A stretch of 64,000 nt of DNA. It comes from Cliona cf. orientalis. Lineage: Eukaryota > Porifera > Demospongiae > Clionaida > Clionaidae. Position numbers and translations under genes: made by a program. Where the stretch lies: the NCBI GenBank assembly GCA_963930775.1, contig OZ005693.1, forward strand, positions 8,182,006 through 8,246,005, in the 5' to 3' direction. The notes under the pieces were generated by a model that worked only from the letters and a program-made list of their open reading frames with translations, did not search any database and was not told where the DNA came from. This document shows positions 1 to 9,560 of the stretch, one piece after another (positions within the stretch are counted from its first letter, which is position 1; every line of letters starts with the position of its first letter).

Positions 1-720
1 CCCAGGCTAAATGTCATGGTTACAGTTGCTATATTCTAAATCAGTTAGAGACCTCGTCCAATGGTCTCTACGCTTTTTAAGAGACCCTCAGGCCCTTAGT
101 AGCACCCTCGCTGCGCTCGGGATGCTACAGCCCAGGGCCTTCGGATCTCTTAAAAGGCGTAGAGACCTTGGACTCAGTCTCTAACTATTATATAGAGATG
201 TGGCTGCTGGTAGCTGAACTAAGCGGCTATATAATTGGTTACCTTGCACTGTGACCATTAAATTTTTACATGGATTCAATTGTACAGTCCAGTCACACAC
301 AAAGACTAGACCTCTAGTTGAATACCGTATGGCCAAAAGCCCATTATCTACATAATAGTTAGAGACTGAGTCCAAGGTCTCTATGCATTTTAAGAGACCC
401 AAAGGCCCGAAGCTGTAGCATCCCGAGTGCAGCGAGGGTGCTACTAAGGGCCTGAGGGTCTCTTAAAAAGCATAGAGACCATTGGACGAGGTCTCTAACT
501 GATTTAGAATATAGCAACTGTAACCACGATATTATTTAGCCTGGGGACTAGGCTACTGTTGCACTATGCATCTTTCTTTGCCTTTGGCAGTCCAATAATA
601 AACCAGGACACCTACCTCTCTAAGAGGTCTATAAGTGAATTGAGAGGTCTCTAAATGAAATAATGGACCTCCAACTGACCAATCAGATTGCTGTGTTTGT
701 TACAACTATATTCTAAAACT
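1..720. repeat. Large hairpin (foldback) element, family E copy 1
   Basis: The first ~185 bases are matched in inverted orientation by about 355-543, so the segment folds into one long hairpin. Each arm carries a smaller inverted core around 85-140 and 400-450 containing a TAGCACCCTCGC-like block. A right-hand tail contains CCAATCAGATT and TGTTTGTTACAA (675-712). The same design (GTTAGAGACTG-like end, internal hairpin core, CCAATCA tail) recurs at 25955, 34001 and 56555. I see no coding capacity, so it is probably a non-autonomous DNA element. The left edge may lie outside the window. Confidence 0.75.
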
Positions 721-741
721 ATATACTAGTATTGTCAAAAC

Positions 742-900
742 CTGTTGTAAGATGTCCAGGATTGTCATTGGGGATTGGTCCAACAACAATAAAACTTGTC
801 TCAAATGCCGTGGTTGTGTCAGGAGTTAGAAACCACAGATTCCGAAGAGGACCTTCCAACTGTACATGTATGTCATGCATGCACGTATAGAGTGGGGTAA
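742..900 (-). CDS. Possible coding exon, unrecognised product
   Basis: An open segment lies between a CTATAATAG acceptor above 900 and an ACAG/GTTTTG donor at 741. It reads ...DIHVQLEGPLRNLWFLTP... and then ...FIVVGPIPNDNPG. It may be a further exon of the gene at 1839-3288. Its phase does not join directly to the exon ending at 1839, so an intervening exon would be needed, or it belongs to another gene. I do not recognise the family. Confidence 0.3.
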
Positions 901-1339
901 CTATTATAGAGAACAATATAGTAGCTATTATCATTAACTAGAGCTCATATATAGAGCACATGCATGTACCCCGTGTGCCATGGCAACATCACCATAGATT
1001 ATGAATTCATATAAAATCTATGATATCACCCATGGCCATGCCTCTTCTTTCTTTGAAGTTTAATCTCTTGCTTTTTTGTTCCCTTCTGAGATCCATGATC
1101 ATAAATGACATGTCATTAATTTTGTGCTAGAAGCATGCTGTAGAGAAGCTCGAGCATGCACGGTAGACTTCATAGGCATACTAGGTGGGCGTGGAATGTC
1201 TGACATACTTGCATGATTTGTAGCTTCCCTGGGTATTGCCTAGGATTAAGAACAAGACAGGAGGTGTTTTTTTTCACTGTCTTACACCATTCTATACCAT
1301 AATTTTATTGACCCTACTTTCACTTAAATGTTGAGATTT

Positions 1340-1412
1340 ACATGTATGCTGACTGATGACAGACAAACTGATTGCTTTACCCCTTGCTGCGCATGCACGC
1401 ACGTGGGGTAAT
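1340..1412. repeat. Remnant end of the TTACCCC-type element
   Basis: Read in reverse complement, this matches the first ~70 bases of the elements at 18301, 22594 and 24212: a small TTACCCC...GGGGTAA hairpin followed by AAAGCAATC.GTTTGTC. Only this end is present. Confidence 0.55.
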
Positions 1413-1435
1413 GAAGGTTAGATTCTGTATGACTA

Positions 1436-1555
1436 AAATTTTTCTATGGCCAAAAATTCATTTATATAGCCCAGCTACATACATAATTATTAAAAACAGC
1501 TATGGCCAAAAATTTCATTTATATAGCCCAGCTACATACATAATTATTAAAAACA
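1436..1555. repeat. Short tandem duplication (~60 bp x 2)
   Basis: The segment TATGGCCAAAAATT.CATTTATATAGCCCAGCTACATACATAATTATTAAAAACAG-like occurs twice back to back (about 1446-1500 and 1501-1554), almost unchanged. It looks like a recent local duplication in non-coding DNA. Confidence 0.7.
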
Positions 1556-1838
1556 GATTTTCACCAATGCAGTAAAGGTTGCCACATGTTCTATGTGATT
1601 GCTAAATACACCTGCAGATACCAACAAAACAGGTATAATGGGTGAAATTTTTTAACTTGGTGAAAATTGTTAGCTACATGTTATTATTGCTCGAATAGAA
1701 ACCTCCACCAAATAAATGCCAGTCTCGTTTTGAAGCAAGTCTCGAGAATCAGGAAGGAAATAGAAGCCCGGGCTTGTATTCAAGCATGATATATAATTAT
1801 ACTGTATTATGGTAACTCCAAGACTAACAGTTACTGAC

Positions 1839-3288
1839 CTTGGTTCTGGTTTCTAAAGGAGCTGACAGTATGTTCTCATTACAGGTTATGGTGACCATGT
1901 TGGTATAAAATGCCTTGCACTGAGCAGGCTCCTCACCAGCCGCAGGGTCAAAGGTGGAACTGAAGTGCACAGAACCAACCTAAAACGTGTATATGTAGTG
2001 TATAACAACAGGCTGGTATGAATATTCAAAACCCTGTATTGTAGCTTTAAGCCCCATCTATACTGACATCAAAGGAAATTACTCATTGAGGAGCTTAGCT
2101 TGCAGTGGTCCAAGTGGGGAGAACACAACATAGGTCTTATATACATACCCAGTTGAAGGCTCTTGCTAGAGTTGTTCCATACCCGACACCATCAAATGAA
2201 ATGGAGAGGGCATTCATGTTCTTGGGGTAGCGAGTATAATCTTCATCGTCAGAATTGACTTTGGGCAGTGGGGAGCAAGCAGCATAGCCAAGCACGGCTC
2301 CCAATAGAGTATCAGGGATTTTCTATATTGTAGTTCAGCATAATAATTATAGTTAGTTTCAAATCTAATTACGGTGTATATATGTGTATGCACAATAGTA
2401 TGAATGTGGTCCTACAAAATTTCGTATAAAAATTTCACAATAATAATTATTATACCAATGCATTTTCAGTTGATACAGGTTTGTATTCAAAGTAGAGTCC
2501 CTTCTTTCCTCCTTCTTTGCTGAATTTCCACTTTAGGTACTCCTCAGATGTGTCCTCTTGTCTCTCAGTGGCCTCTTCTGTAAGGAATTCATATTGTTAT
2601 TGTAATAATATTCTTTGCTGGCTATAGCATACAAAGTTTAACTTAAAGGTTACGAGATAGCGTTCCACCCATGCATGGTCAAAGTTCACATGAATAATAA
2701 ATGAGACAGTTACCGTAAATCGCGAATATTTCATGTCTAAAATATTTCATGCGATAATATTTTGCGTTAAACAATTTTCGGACGAACAACCCTGTACCAC
2801 ATTATCGTTAATATTGTACATGTATTTTCGTGCGTTCAATTTTAATTCGCACAAGCTTGGCTGTCCGAAAATATTTTAACAACAAAATATTCGCGATTTA
2901 TGGTATGTTCCAATCTTTGTCCACGTTCTTTGCAGTCTAGGCACAGGTGAGTAGCTCTCCTGATGCCTGCCCCATGGTCCATAAAAACAAAAAGCAAACC
3001 TGTTGCTATCAACCTGCAAGCGCGGGTAAGTATTGCAATTTTCTGCATCAGTTTTTGCCAAGGCAAACAGCCTATATGAAATGACACAGAACGAAATGAT
3101 AGCTTACGAGTCTCTACAGGGCCAAGTATACAAAGCGAACATAAAAACTTACTGATCAGCTGCCATGTGACTCGCTTAATGGCGGGCCTCCAAGACAAAA
3201 CCTTGTCTGACAATTCATCATCTTCGAGTTTTCGAAAAATTAATGCGCTATACTTGACCCTGCTCTGATCGATACAATTATGCATCAA
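1839..3288 (-). CDS. Uncharacterised four-exon gene
   Basis: Four exons join in phase on the minus strand: 3288-3153 (starting MMHNCIDQSRVKYSALIF), 2577-2456, 2322-2149 and 1979-1839. The donors are GTAAGT, GTATAA, GTATGT and GTCAGT, and every acceptor is AG. The exon 1/2 join splits a Lys codon 1+2; the later joins are phase 0. The protein has no obvious signal peptide or membrane segment. Recognisable stretches are KWKFSKEGGKKGLYFEYKP, then LLGAVLGYAACSPLP, then ISFDGVGYGTTLARAFNW, then a Cys-containing end (AQCKAFY, ITCNEN). Reading through the last donor meets a stop after VSNC, so the gene may end near 1825 or continue to 742-900. I do not recognise the family. The consistent splice phases are the main evidence that it is real. 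Intron 1 contains a MITE. Confidence 0.55.
2712..2905. repeat. MITE with TACCGTAAATCGCGAATATT ends
   Basis: Terminal inverted repeats begin TACCGTAAATCGCGAATATT and end with AATATTCGCGATTTATGGTA, about 20 bases each. Internal blocks (CCGAAAATATTTT against AATTTTCGGACG) are also inverted. It sits wholly inside intron 1 of the gene at 1839-3288. Its TACCGTA tip resembles that of the intronic element at 17292-17502, which suggests related families. Confidence 0.8.
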
Positions 3289-3489
3289 ATACTATCCCGT
3301 AACCTTAATGGACAAAGTACTAGCTACTGGAGGGGACTAGGTGATCATAGGTTGAGGTAATGACAAAACGATGTACTACACGTATGTTGAATTATGTCTC
3401 CTTCCCCACCTCCATTGCAAATTTCTCTATCAATTTTGGATTTAAAGGATTTAGATCGTAACATAATGCCGTCTATCACACCAAGAGTA

Positions 3490-4677
3490 TTATATAATAC
3501 TCTTAACCACAAGCACAAATACCATACCATCCTTTTCCTTTTTGATGGTATGCTTGAGGAAGTGGATATGAAGTCTCCTCTGGTCATCCTCCAACAGATC
3601 CTTCAGCGCCAGACTCGTCTGAATATCCTTAAAGGTGTACCCCAACCCACTGTCGGTGCGAAACAGCTGCATCACCATGAAGTCCAAGTCAGAACGAATT
3701 CTTGGCCCACCTCCAAATGTAAACCATGGAACTGTTGCAACACACTTAAGGACACAGCTACGCAGGTATCTACAGCAACTCCATTCAGGGATTGGCAATT
3801 GAGCTACGTAGTATTTAGCAGGCAGACCAGTGAGAAAGCTAAACTTGGCAACGTCCTTGTGCCCCAGCTCTGTGGCATGAGTAAAGAAGCACCAGAGAAT
3901 TGCCCATGTCAGACACACCAGTAGAAGGCATATCAAGCAGAGATAGGCAACTCGTAAGTATGAGATCAGTTCCAGTGTGTTGTAAATACAGAGTGCTTTG
4001 TCAATGAAAGGCCAAAATTCCTCCGATGTTTGATTGCCGCTTGGGCAGAGGAAACCGTCCATAAAGTTACCATTTTGAAAGAGAACGATGGTTGCTACAA
4101 TACTTCCGGCGGTGAATAGCCACTGAAAAGTAAGTTTAAAGACATAGAAGAGAAATATCGTTGATCGTTTCTGTGTAGCAAACACAGTGGTAAGTAGCTC
4201 CACGATTTGAATATTCTGCTGATCACTGTGTACTCCGACAATTTTGACATCTGTCAAACGATTCAGGCTGCTCACTTGTGAGAAGAAAAATTCAAAATTC
4301 CCACGGTAGTGGTTCAACCACAGGTAGTGGGGAATGGCAATGAGGGCCCCTGTGATCATTATGTACACTGGAAAGTATTGCGTAAATGGCAGATTACCAG
4401 AACAGAATGTATTGATGTATTCCTGGGATATATCTCCAATTCCTCCTGGAAGATAGCACTCCACATTACTTCCTCTGACAAATTCAGTGATGACATCTAG
4501 CCCTGTGAGGCCAATAATGGCAGAGATGACAAAGAGAGCAACGCTATCCCAGAAGAAGTCTCTCCGTGTGAGTGTCCCTCCTTCTCCATCATTGTCTTTC
4601 CTTCCTTCAAGGTCTTTAATGTTGACACCGGACGACATCTCGATCATGAATTTGCACGAAGACTTCACTTTTTTCAA
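3490..4677 (-). CDS. Pannexin/innexin/LRRC8-like four-TM channel protein
   Basis: A single-exon reading frame of 395 codons. The predicted topology is four membrane segments: about residues 41-66 (FFWDSVALFVISAIIGL), 100-120 (YIMITGALIAIPHYLW), 175-205 (IFLFYVFKLTFQWLFTAG) and 245-270 (LICLLLVCLTWAILWC). Two extracellular loops each hold two Cys (ECYLPG...TFC; FLCPSG...ALCIY), as in gap-junction-related large-pore channels. The second TM with PHYLW and a charged stretch after it resembles innexins. The post-TM4 segment (SDLDFMVMQLFRTD) resembles the region between pore and repeats in LRRC8. No leucine-rich repeats follow before the stop. A GT just after KKEKDG could instead be a splice donor, so the last ~12 residues are uncertain. 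Start could be Met1 or Met11 or 14. Family is inferred from topology and motifs, not a search. Confidence 0.6.
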   Translation of the reverse strand: MKKVKSSCKFMIEMSSGVNIKDLEGRKDNDGEGGTLTRRDFFWDSVALFVISAIIGLTGLDVITEFVRGSNVECYLPGGIGDISQEYINTFCSGNLPFTQYFPVYIMITGALIAIPHYLWLNHYRGNFEFFFSQVSSLNRLTDVKIVGVHSDQQNIQIVELLTTVFATQKRSTIFLFYVFKLTFQWLFTAGSIVATIVLFQNGNFMDGFLCPSGNQTSEEFWPFIDKALCIYNTLELISYLRVAYLCLICLLLVCLTWAILWCFFTHATELGHKDVAKFSFLTGLPAKYYVAQLPIPEWSCCRYLRSCVLKCVATVPWFTFGGGPRIRSDLDFMVMQLFRTDSGLGYTFKDIQTSLALKDLLEDDQRRLHIHFLKHTIKKEKDGMVFVLVVKSII

Positions 4678-4987
4678 ACATTAAATTTTGTCTCGTGTTT
4701 AGTTCGTTGCCATGACTGCGAAAGTTAAGTATGGCATATCGCGCATGCGCCGGCGCCCGAGGGCTAAGAATATGCGCGTTTAGTATTTTTATCATAATAA
4801 TAATTATTATTTGCGGGCACATCATATGCAGCATCTACTCTACTACTGCGTGTTTATTATTAGTCTACCACAATATCTGCGTATGGGGCATGAGCATCGT
4901 TTACAGCCGTTTGCTGGATTAAGTTTGTGCGTCGTCTTGTCATAGTGCTAGCTATTAATTTTAGTATGGCTCTCACGGCCACCATGT

Positions 4988-5562
4988 TATTAACCCTCGC
5001 CGCAAAGCGTAGGCGGAGGGTTACTGCAGTTGTTTGGCGATTTTTGTCCGTCTGTCCGTCCGTCCGTCAGTCGCAACCCTCCTTTGCTAAATGGTAAGGG
5101 TCGTCATAGAGAAAGTACGCATTCTAGGTATACGTAGCATAAAGGAAGAGTGATCATGTTCAGTCCTGCCCAGTGGAGTAGTAGTGTGCAGCTGTTGCAA
5201 CTTGCCAGTCTGTGTTTACATGGCACCTACCTCAACTACATGACTGATTATCATTCTGTGCTTTGCTGGTCAGTTGTCAACGCAGTGACAGTGTAAACAG
5301 GGAGTGGCTCTCTAGTGCATAATTCAGATGAAGTATGTCACAGAGTGGCAGAGCCAGGTGCCGGACTCTAAGGAAAATAGCTAGTTCCAGAACTCTGTTT
5401 AGGTGCAGGGTATGTACTAGTTTAGTAGTACCACAACCCTATTCAGGTGCAGGGTATGTAGTTCAATACTCCTGGCATTGAATAGTATACACAGTGAGCT
5501 ATGTGATATAGTATCTCCAGCTATATTATAATATGCATGCATGTAGCGGTGAGGGTTCTGCA
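4988..5562. repeat. Putative MITE with AACCCTCgCCGC ends
   Basis: It starts with a small hairpin (TAACCCTCGCCGC...GGCGGAGGGTTA) followed by TTTTTGTCCGTCTGTCCGTC. It ends with GCGGTGAGGGTT near 5559, the inverse of the start. The layout (tip hairpin, then a GTCCGTC run) resembles the TTACCCC elements at 18301 and 24212. I see no coding potential. Confidence 0.5.
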
Positions 5563-5882
5563 CTCCTGTGCATTCATTGTTTACAGTATGCTCTAAGAGA
5601 GAAGACTGAGCTACTATAATACTATCTTTTTCATTGCCACAGGCTGGGGTGTGGCTGATGCTATGTGGACTACCATAAAATTTAATGAGGACGCCTCCTT
5701 TAGTTAGGACACCAAAGGTGTCCAGAATAGATTGGGTTCCACTGTATGCTGTATTTAATATAAACCACCGCTATAGTTTAATATTATTATTATTTTTCCA
5801 AAACCAGGCTTGTTGATATACTTCAACTCAACTTAATTTTATAAAAATTATACCCCGGTATCTTGTAGGTTTGACTGGAATA

Positions 5883-5942
5883 CTGTTTGCTCATTCAGAT
5901 GTTGCCTATAGTACTATAGGCAACATCTGAATGAGCAAACAG
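5883..5942. repeat. 60-bp perfect palindrome
   Basis: Starting CTGTTTGCTCATTCAGATG and centred on AGTACT, the two 30-base halves are exact reverse complements. It lies directly beside a second palindrome. I see no gene here. Confidence 0.9.
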
Positions 5943-6010
5943 CAGCCTGATAATATCCTCATTGATAATATCCTCATCACACTAGTGTGATGAGGATATT
6001 ATCAGGCTGC
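5942..6010. repeat. Second palindrome with a duplicated left arm
   Basis: Bases 5963-6004 form a perfect 42-bp palindrome centred on ACTAGT. The left arm sequence TGATAATATCCTCA also occurs just before it (5948-5961). The right arm continues into CAGGCTGC, which pairs with GCAGCCTG at 5942-5949. The right arm can therefore pair with either of two left arms. 6011-6880 shows no supportable gene. Confidence 0.85.
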
Positions 6011-6888
6011 TGGCTTCACCATTGGCTTAATTTGCAATGGCAAAGCTGCTCAACTTCAATAGCCAGTTGTGCATGGGTGCCACTGAGTGCAGCAGTACTG
6101 GAAACCCTATGTAGTATGATCATTAAACTTGCAACCCAGTCTAAAGAAGATCTCCTACCTTGTGTATCGCAGCATCAAGAGTAAAAAAAATCAGAATCCG
6201 AAAGTTTCATGAATGTATACACATGTACACCAACATTATGAGAGTATTGAGCCACCTGACCAAGAACAAGCTGCATGGTGTCCATCAAAACTCCACATTT
6301 CTAGTGTACCGAGGACGCCGACCCAGTGCCATGTCCGACTGGCTGGTCACAGCTGACAGCCTGGATAGTGCTGTATCAGCAACTTATGACTCTAAAGAGC
6401 CACAAGAGTGTAGTCATGATACTAGTCTTGCTGATTGTGAATGTTTGCTGGCACCATGATCAACCCACTGCTGTCAATACCTCTGTCAGTGGGGAAACAC
6501 TTCTAGAGATAAAGCTACAACACAGCAAGTATACCCGAGCATGTTGAATTTCTTTTGTATGCTTGATTGAATGTCAAATCCGTTTATAATGCAACATTAA
6601 TTTTTGTCAATGATCTTTACCAGTACATGATAGTTACACTGCCGGTAGGTGTGGCTACAATGGCTAACAAAAAGGCACTATGCCATGCCCTCATGTAATG
6701 ACACGGACTATATTATTATAAGAAAAATGACCGTCTGAAAATATTTTTTTGTTGTATATAGTATAATAATTATAGTATAAATTAATTAATTATGTTAACT
6801 ATAATGATTATGACATTGCTACAGTAACAAGTACTGTTCTCTTTTTTATTTTACTTATAATACTGAAAAAATTATCTTTACTTCCTAA

Positions 6889-8101
6889 CTACACTGCTTG
6901 TGGTTCTTTGTCAACATTACCAATGTATGTATGTTGTAGGGTTTCATATAAACTCTCACTTTCAGTCAGGGGAGCACCTAGGCACTTAGCACTCTCACTG
7001 AGGCCATCCGTATCTTCTGGGGACCAGCTCAAGATTTTGTAGTCCGGATGCTGTAAAGCTACGACTATCGTCAAGAATGATACTCGTACATCAGGGTTTG
7101 GGACCCTATATTAATAATACAAAATATCATTATTACACAATGTTTAGTTTACTGTGCAGTGAGGATGAGGGGAATTCGAATGTATATGCATTACATTCTC
7201 TAGTACATGCGATATTGTTTTAATGGGGGGAATGGTAAGGTGCAAAAGGTCGATTGTGGTGTATTCTCCTTACCAACATTGAATCATGATAGTGTAGATT
7301 GCCCTAGGGCATCCAGGTGGAGGTGGAAGACGATAACCTGAGCCAACTTTTCTCACAACCTGAATAGTTCCAAGATTGTTTATCATTACCATAGTAATAA
7401 TATGGTTCCTATAGCAATAATACGAAATAGATGCATGCCCAACTCACCTCAGCATTGGTGAATGTACTAAATGGTTTGTATCCCAGTGACCATATCTCAT
7501 AGAGGAGGCAGCCATAGCTCCAGACATCACTGGCAGTGGAGTGAGGCTTAGATCTGTTGCAATTGTTGGAATTGAATTGACAAGGAATCCACAAGTCTGA
7601 GCTTCCTGTGACATGAGGTACAGTCCAGTAGCTGGTGAAGGCATGCCACCATCTTCTACTCCTTCAACACGTAGGTTACCAAAGACATATTCTCTAGCTA
7701 TAAAATGTATACCATCTTACTCATCTTGTTAAATAATATGTAGCTAAAATATGTAAAGGCCATTTTGACTCGATGATAATACTTTTGAATTCCTAGTACC
7801 TATAGCTAGAGTCCTATGGTTGATAATAGAATTAAGGGTCTTTTAATAGTTAAAAGTAACTCACAAGTTGAATGTGATTCTGAGTCTGTCATTTCACTCC
7901 CAGATATAGGTTCAGTTTGATCTATTATTCAATAATGTGATCCTTTATCACAACCTATGATAATATTATAGTATAGCCCTGTAACATACACTACTAGTGC
8001 TACTACCTACCTCCACTTTCAGTGCTGGCTACATTGAGTGATAAGTAGCATATCAAGGCTAGTTTCACAAACATGGTGCTATTTTCCCACTTTACACCCA
8101 T
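6889..8101 (-). pseudogene. Collapsed receptor tyrosine kinase copy (ectodomain fused to kinase C-lobe)
   Basis: A paralogue of the gene at 9561-15233. Exons in order: signal peptide 8101-8011 (MGVKWENS... then [12 protein letters not shown]), 7921-7865 (DQTEPISGSEM), fused exon 7697-7448, 7359-7274 ([19 protein letters not shown]) and C-terminal 7105-6889. In the fused exon the ectodomain sequence ...[15 protein letters not shown] runs straight into the kinase exon coding [17 protein letters not shown]. The TM segment, juxtamembrane region, N-lobe and catalytic loop present in the intact paralogue are missing. The junction puts the kinase part in the wrong frame, and translation ends soon after at ...VHSPMLR. 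The product, if any, would be a short secreted ectodomain fragment. Decay is more likely than function, but the signal peptide and first splice sites are intact. Confidence 0.75.
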
Positions 8102-9014
8102 CTTTAAATTATTGCTAGTAGCCTTGTTAATATTATACTCTACCAAGATCTGCTATGGGATTTCAGTTGACTTCCTCAGAGTCCACACTTCACGCCCTGA
8201 TAATATGAATTCAGCTTCCTGTAGATGTGTGTACGTACCCAATTGGATTTTATCATAAAGTCGGTAGACTCTATAGGTATGGATGGCCTGGATATGCCAT
8301 ATATTATATGTAATACAAAAAATAAATAACTTGAGCAAATTTTATTCATGATCTACACCAGAATACCTATCTATCAAGCCCCAGATCATCCATGGAAACG
8401 ATCATGTAGCTATGTCTGAACCATGCAGCTGTGTAAAAATCTCAGTCTTCTTATCTTCTTCTCTTCTTCTCTTCTATAGGGCTAACTCAAGACTGGCTTG
8501 ACCGCTCACTTTGGTTCGAATATAAATCCACTCCATTTTGTCGTACACACATCTGTGGCTTGCTAGTTTTGTGATATCAGAAAAGAACAGCAACCAATAT
8601 TGAAAATTAAAGGATGAAGTATAGGGATACCATATGGTATAGTGCCAAAAGGTACACAAACGATTTGTGTACATAGGGATAACCTATCACATCCACTATG
8701 TATCCCTACGCTTGTGGGAGTCTACATCTATAGGTGTGACATGATAATATTATTATTATGATGATCACAAATTAAAAGAAATTGGTTCGCTAACACAATT
8801 TTTATTTCCAATTGTTCTTGGGAGGTGTAAGGTGATCTATGTGTCATATTTTAGGGGAAGAAATGGGCTCAATGATTGGTAGATAATATGTTATCAAACA
8901 TACATAGCTTCTCGGTGACACTTGCATGCAACATATGAAGTATCAATTTTTCAATTTCACACTCCACATAAAATTAAAGTTGCTTTGCTGAGTTAGGTGG
9001 AGTGTTAATTTTAA
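8102..9014. other. Non-coding stretch with dispersed repeat
   Basis: I see no gene. 8255-8300 (AGTCGGTAGACTCTAT...GATGGCCTGGATATGCCATATAT) is repeated at 42586-42635, so it is part of a dispersed element. The rest has only simple AT-rich sequence. Confidence 0.5.
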
Positions 9015-9027
9015 TAATGTTACTCTT

Positions 9028-9239
9028 AGTCATCAAATGGAATCTCCTTGATGTTCAGGCTGCCAATTTGCTCCGGCCTTTAATCTATAGCTAGTCTCTG
9101 GTTCCCTATAATCCTCTACATCTGCATACTCATATTCCATTTCCAACTCTTCATCGATATTATTCATGCTGCTGACATTTTCATAATACTGTGTGTCTTC
9201 TTCACAGCTTTGGGTTCCATGTGTTACTATGACTTGAAG
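9028..9239 (-). CDS. Candidate exon with tyrosine-rich tail
   Basis: A splice acceptor (TTTTCACAG) precedes an open segment beginning VIVTHGTQSCEEDTQYYENV, continuing EYEYADVEDYREPETSY and ending in a stop after HQGDSI. Several Tyr lie in acidic contexts (YYENV, YEYADV, DYREP) like SH2-docking sites of receptor tails. It lies just downstream of the receptor tyrosine kinase gene at 9561-15233 on the same strand. That gene has its own stop at 9561, so this could be an alternative 3' exon. I found no donor in matching phase, so the link is unproven. Confidence 0.35.
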
Positions 9240-9560
9240 TCTGTGAAAAGATGCATTTCATTTACTAGACGTCATCATGGAGTAGTCATTGGGAAAACAA
9301 GACTATGGCACTATGCATGCACAACGTTGTACATTATCATGTATGTACCATGGCCACATTAATTCAAAGGTCCAGTTTTTGTATATAGTCATCTAGATAA
9401 TGAATTATGTGTGGCATCATTCACTTATTGAGCCAATAATAATTATTATTTGCTAAACATTATTATTATCACGGTACTTTGGTCACGTTAACTATAATAG
9501 TTATGTAACAAGTACTGCTCTTTTTTCAGTTTATTTATAAAAATTATCTTTACTTCCTAA

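Noticed and set aside
2842-3152. Extension of exon 1 of the unknown gene through the intron as a 148-codon frame
   Set aside because: It runs into the MITE at 2712-2905, and a GTAAGT donor at 3152 gives an in-phase join to the next exon, so the extension is intron.
5987-6547. Possible gene after the palindromes
   Set aside because: Overlapping short frames (such as the one containing FLVYRGRRPSAMSDWLV) lack convincing splice sites or a recognisable family, so support is too weak for a call.
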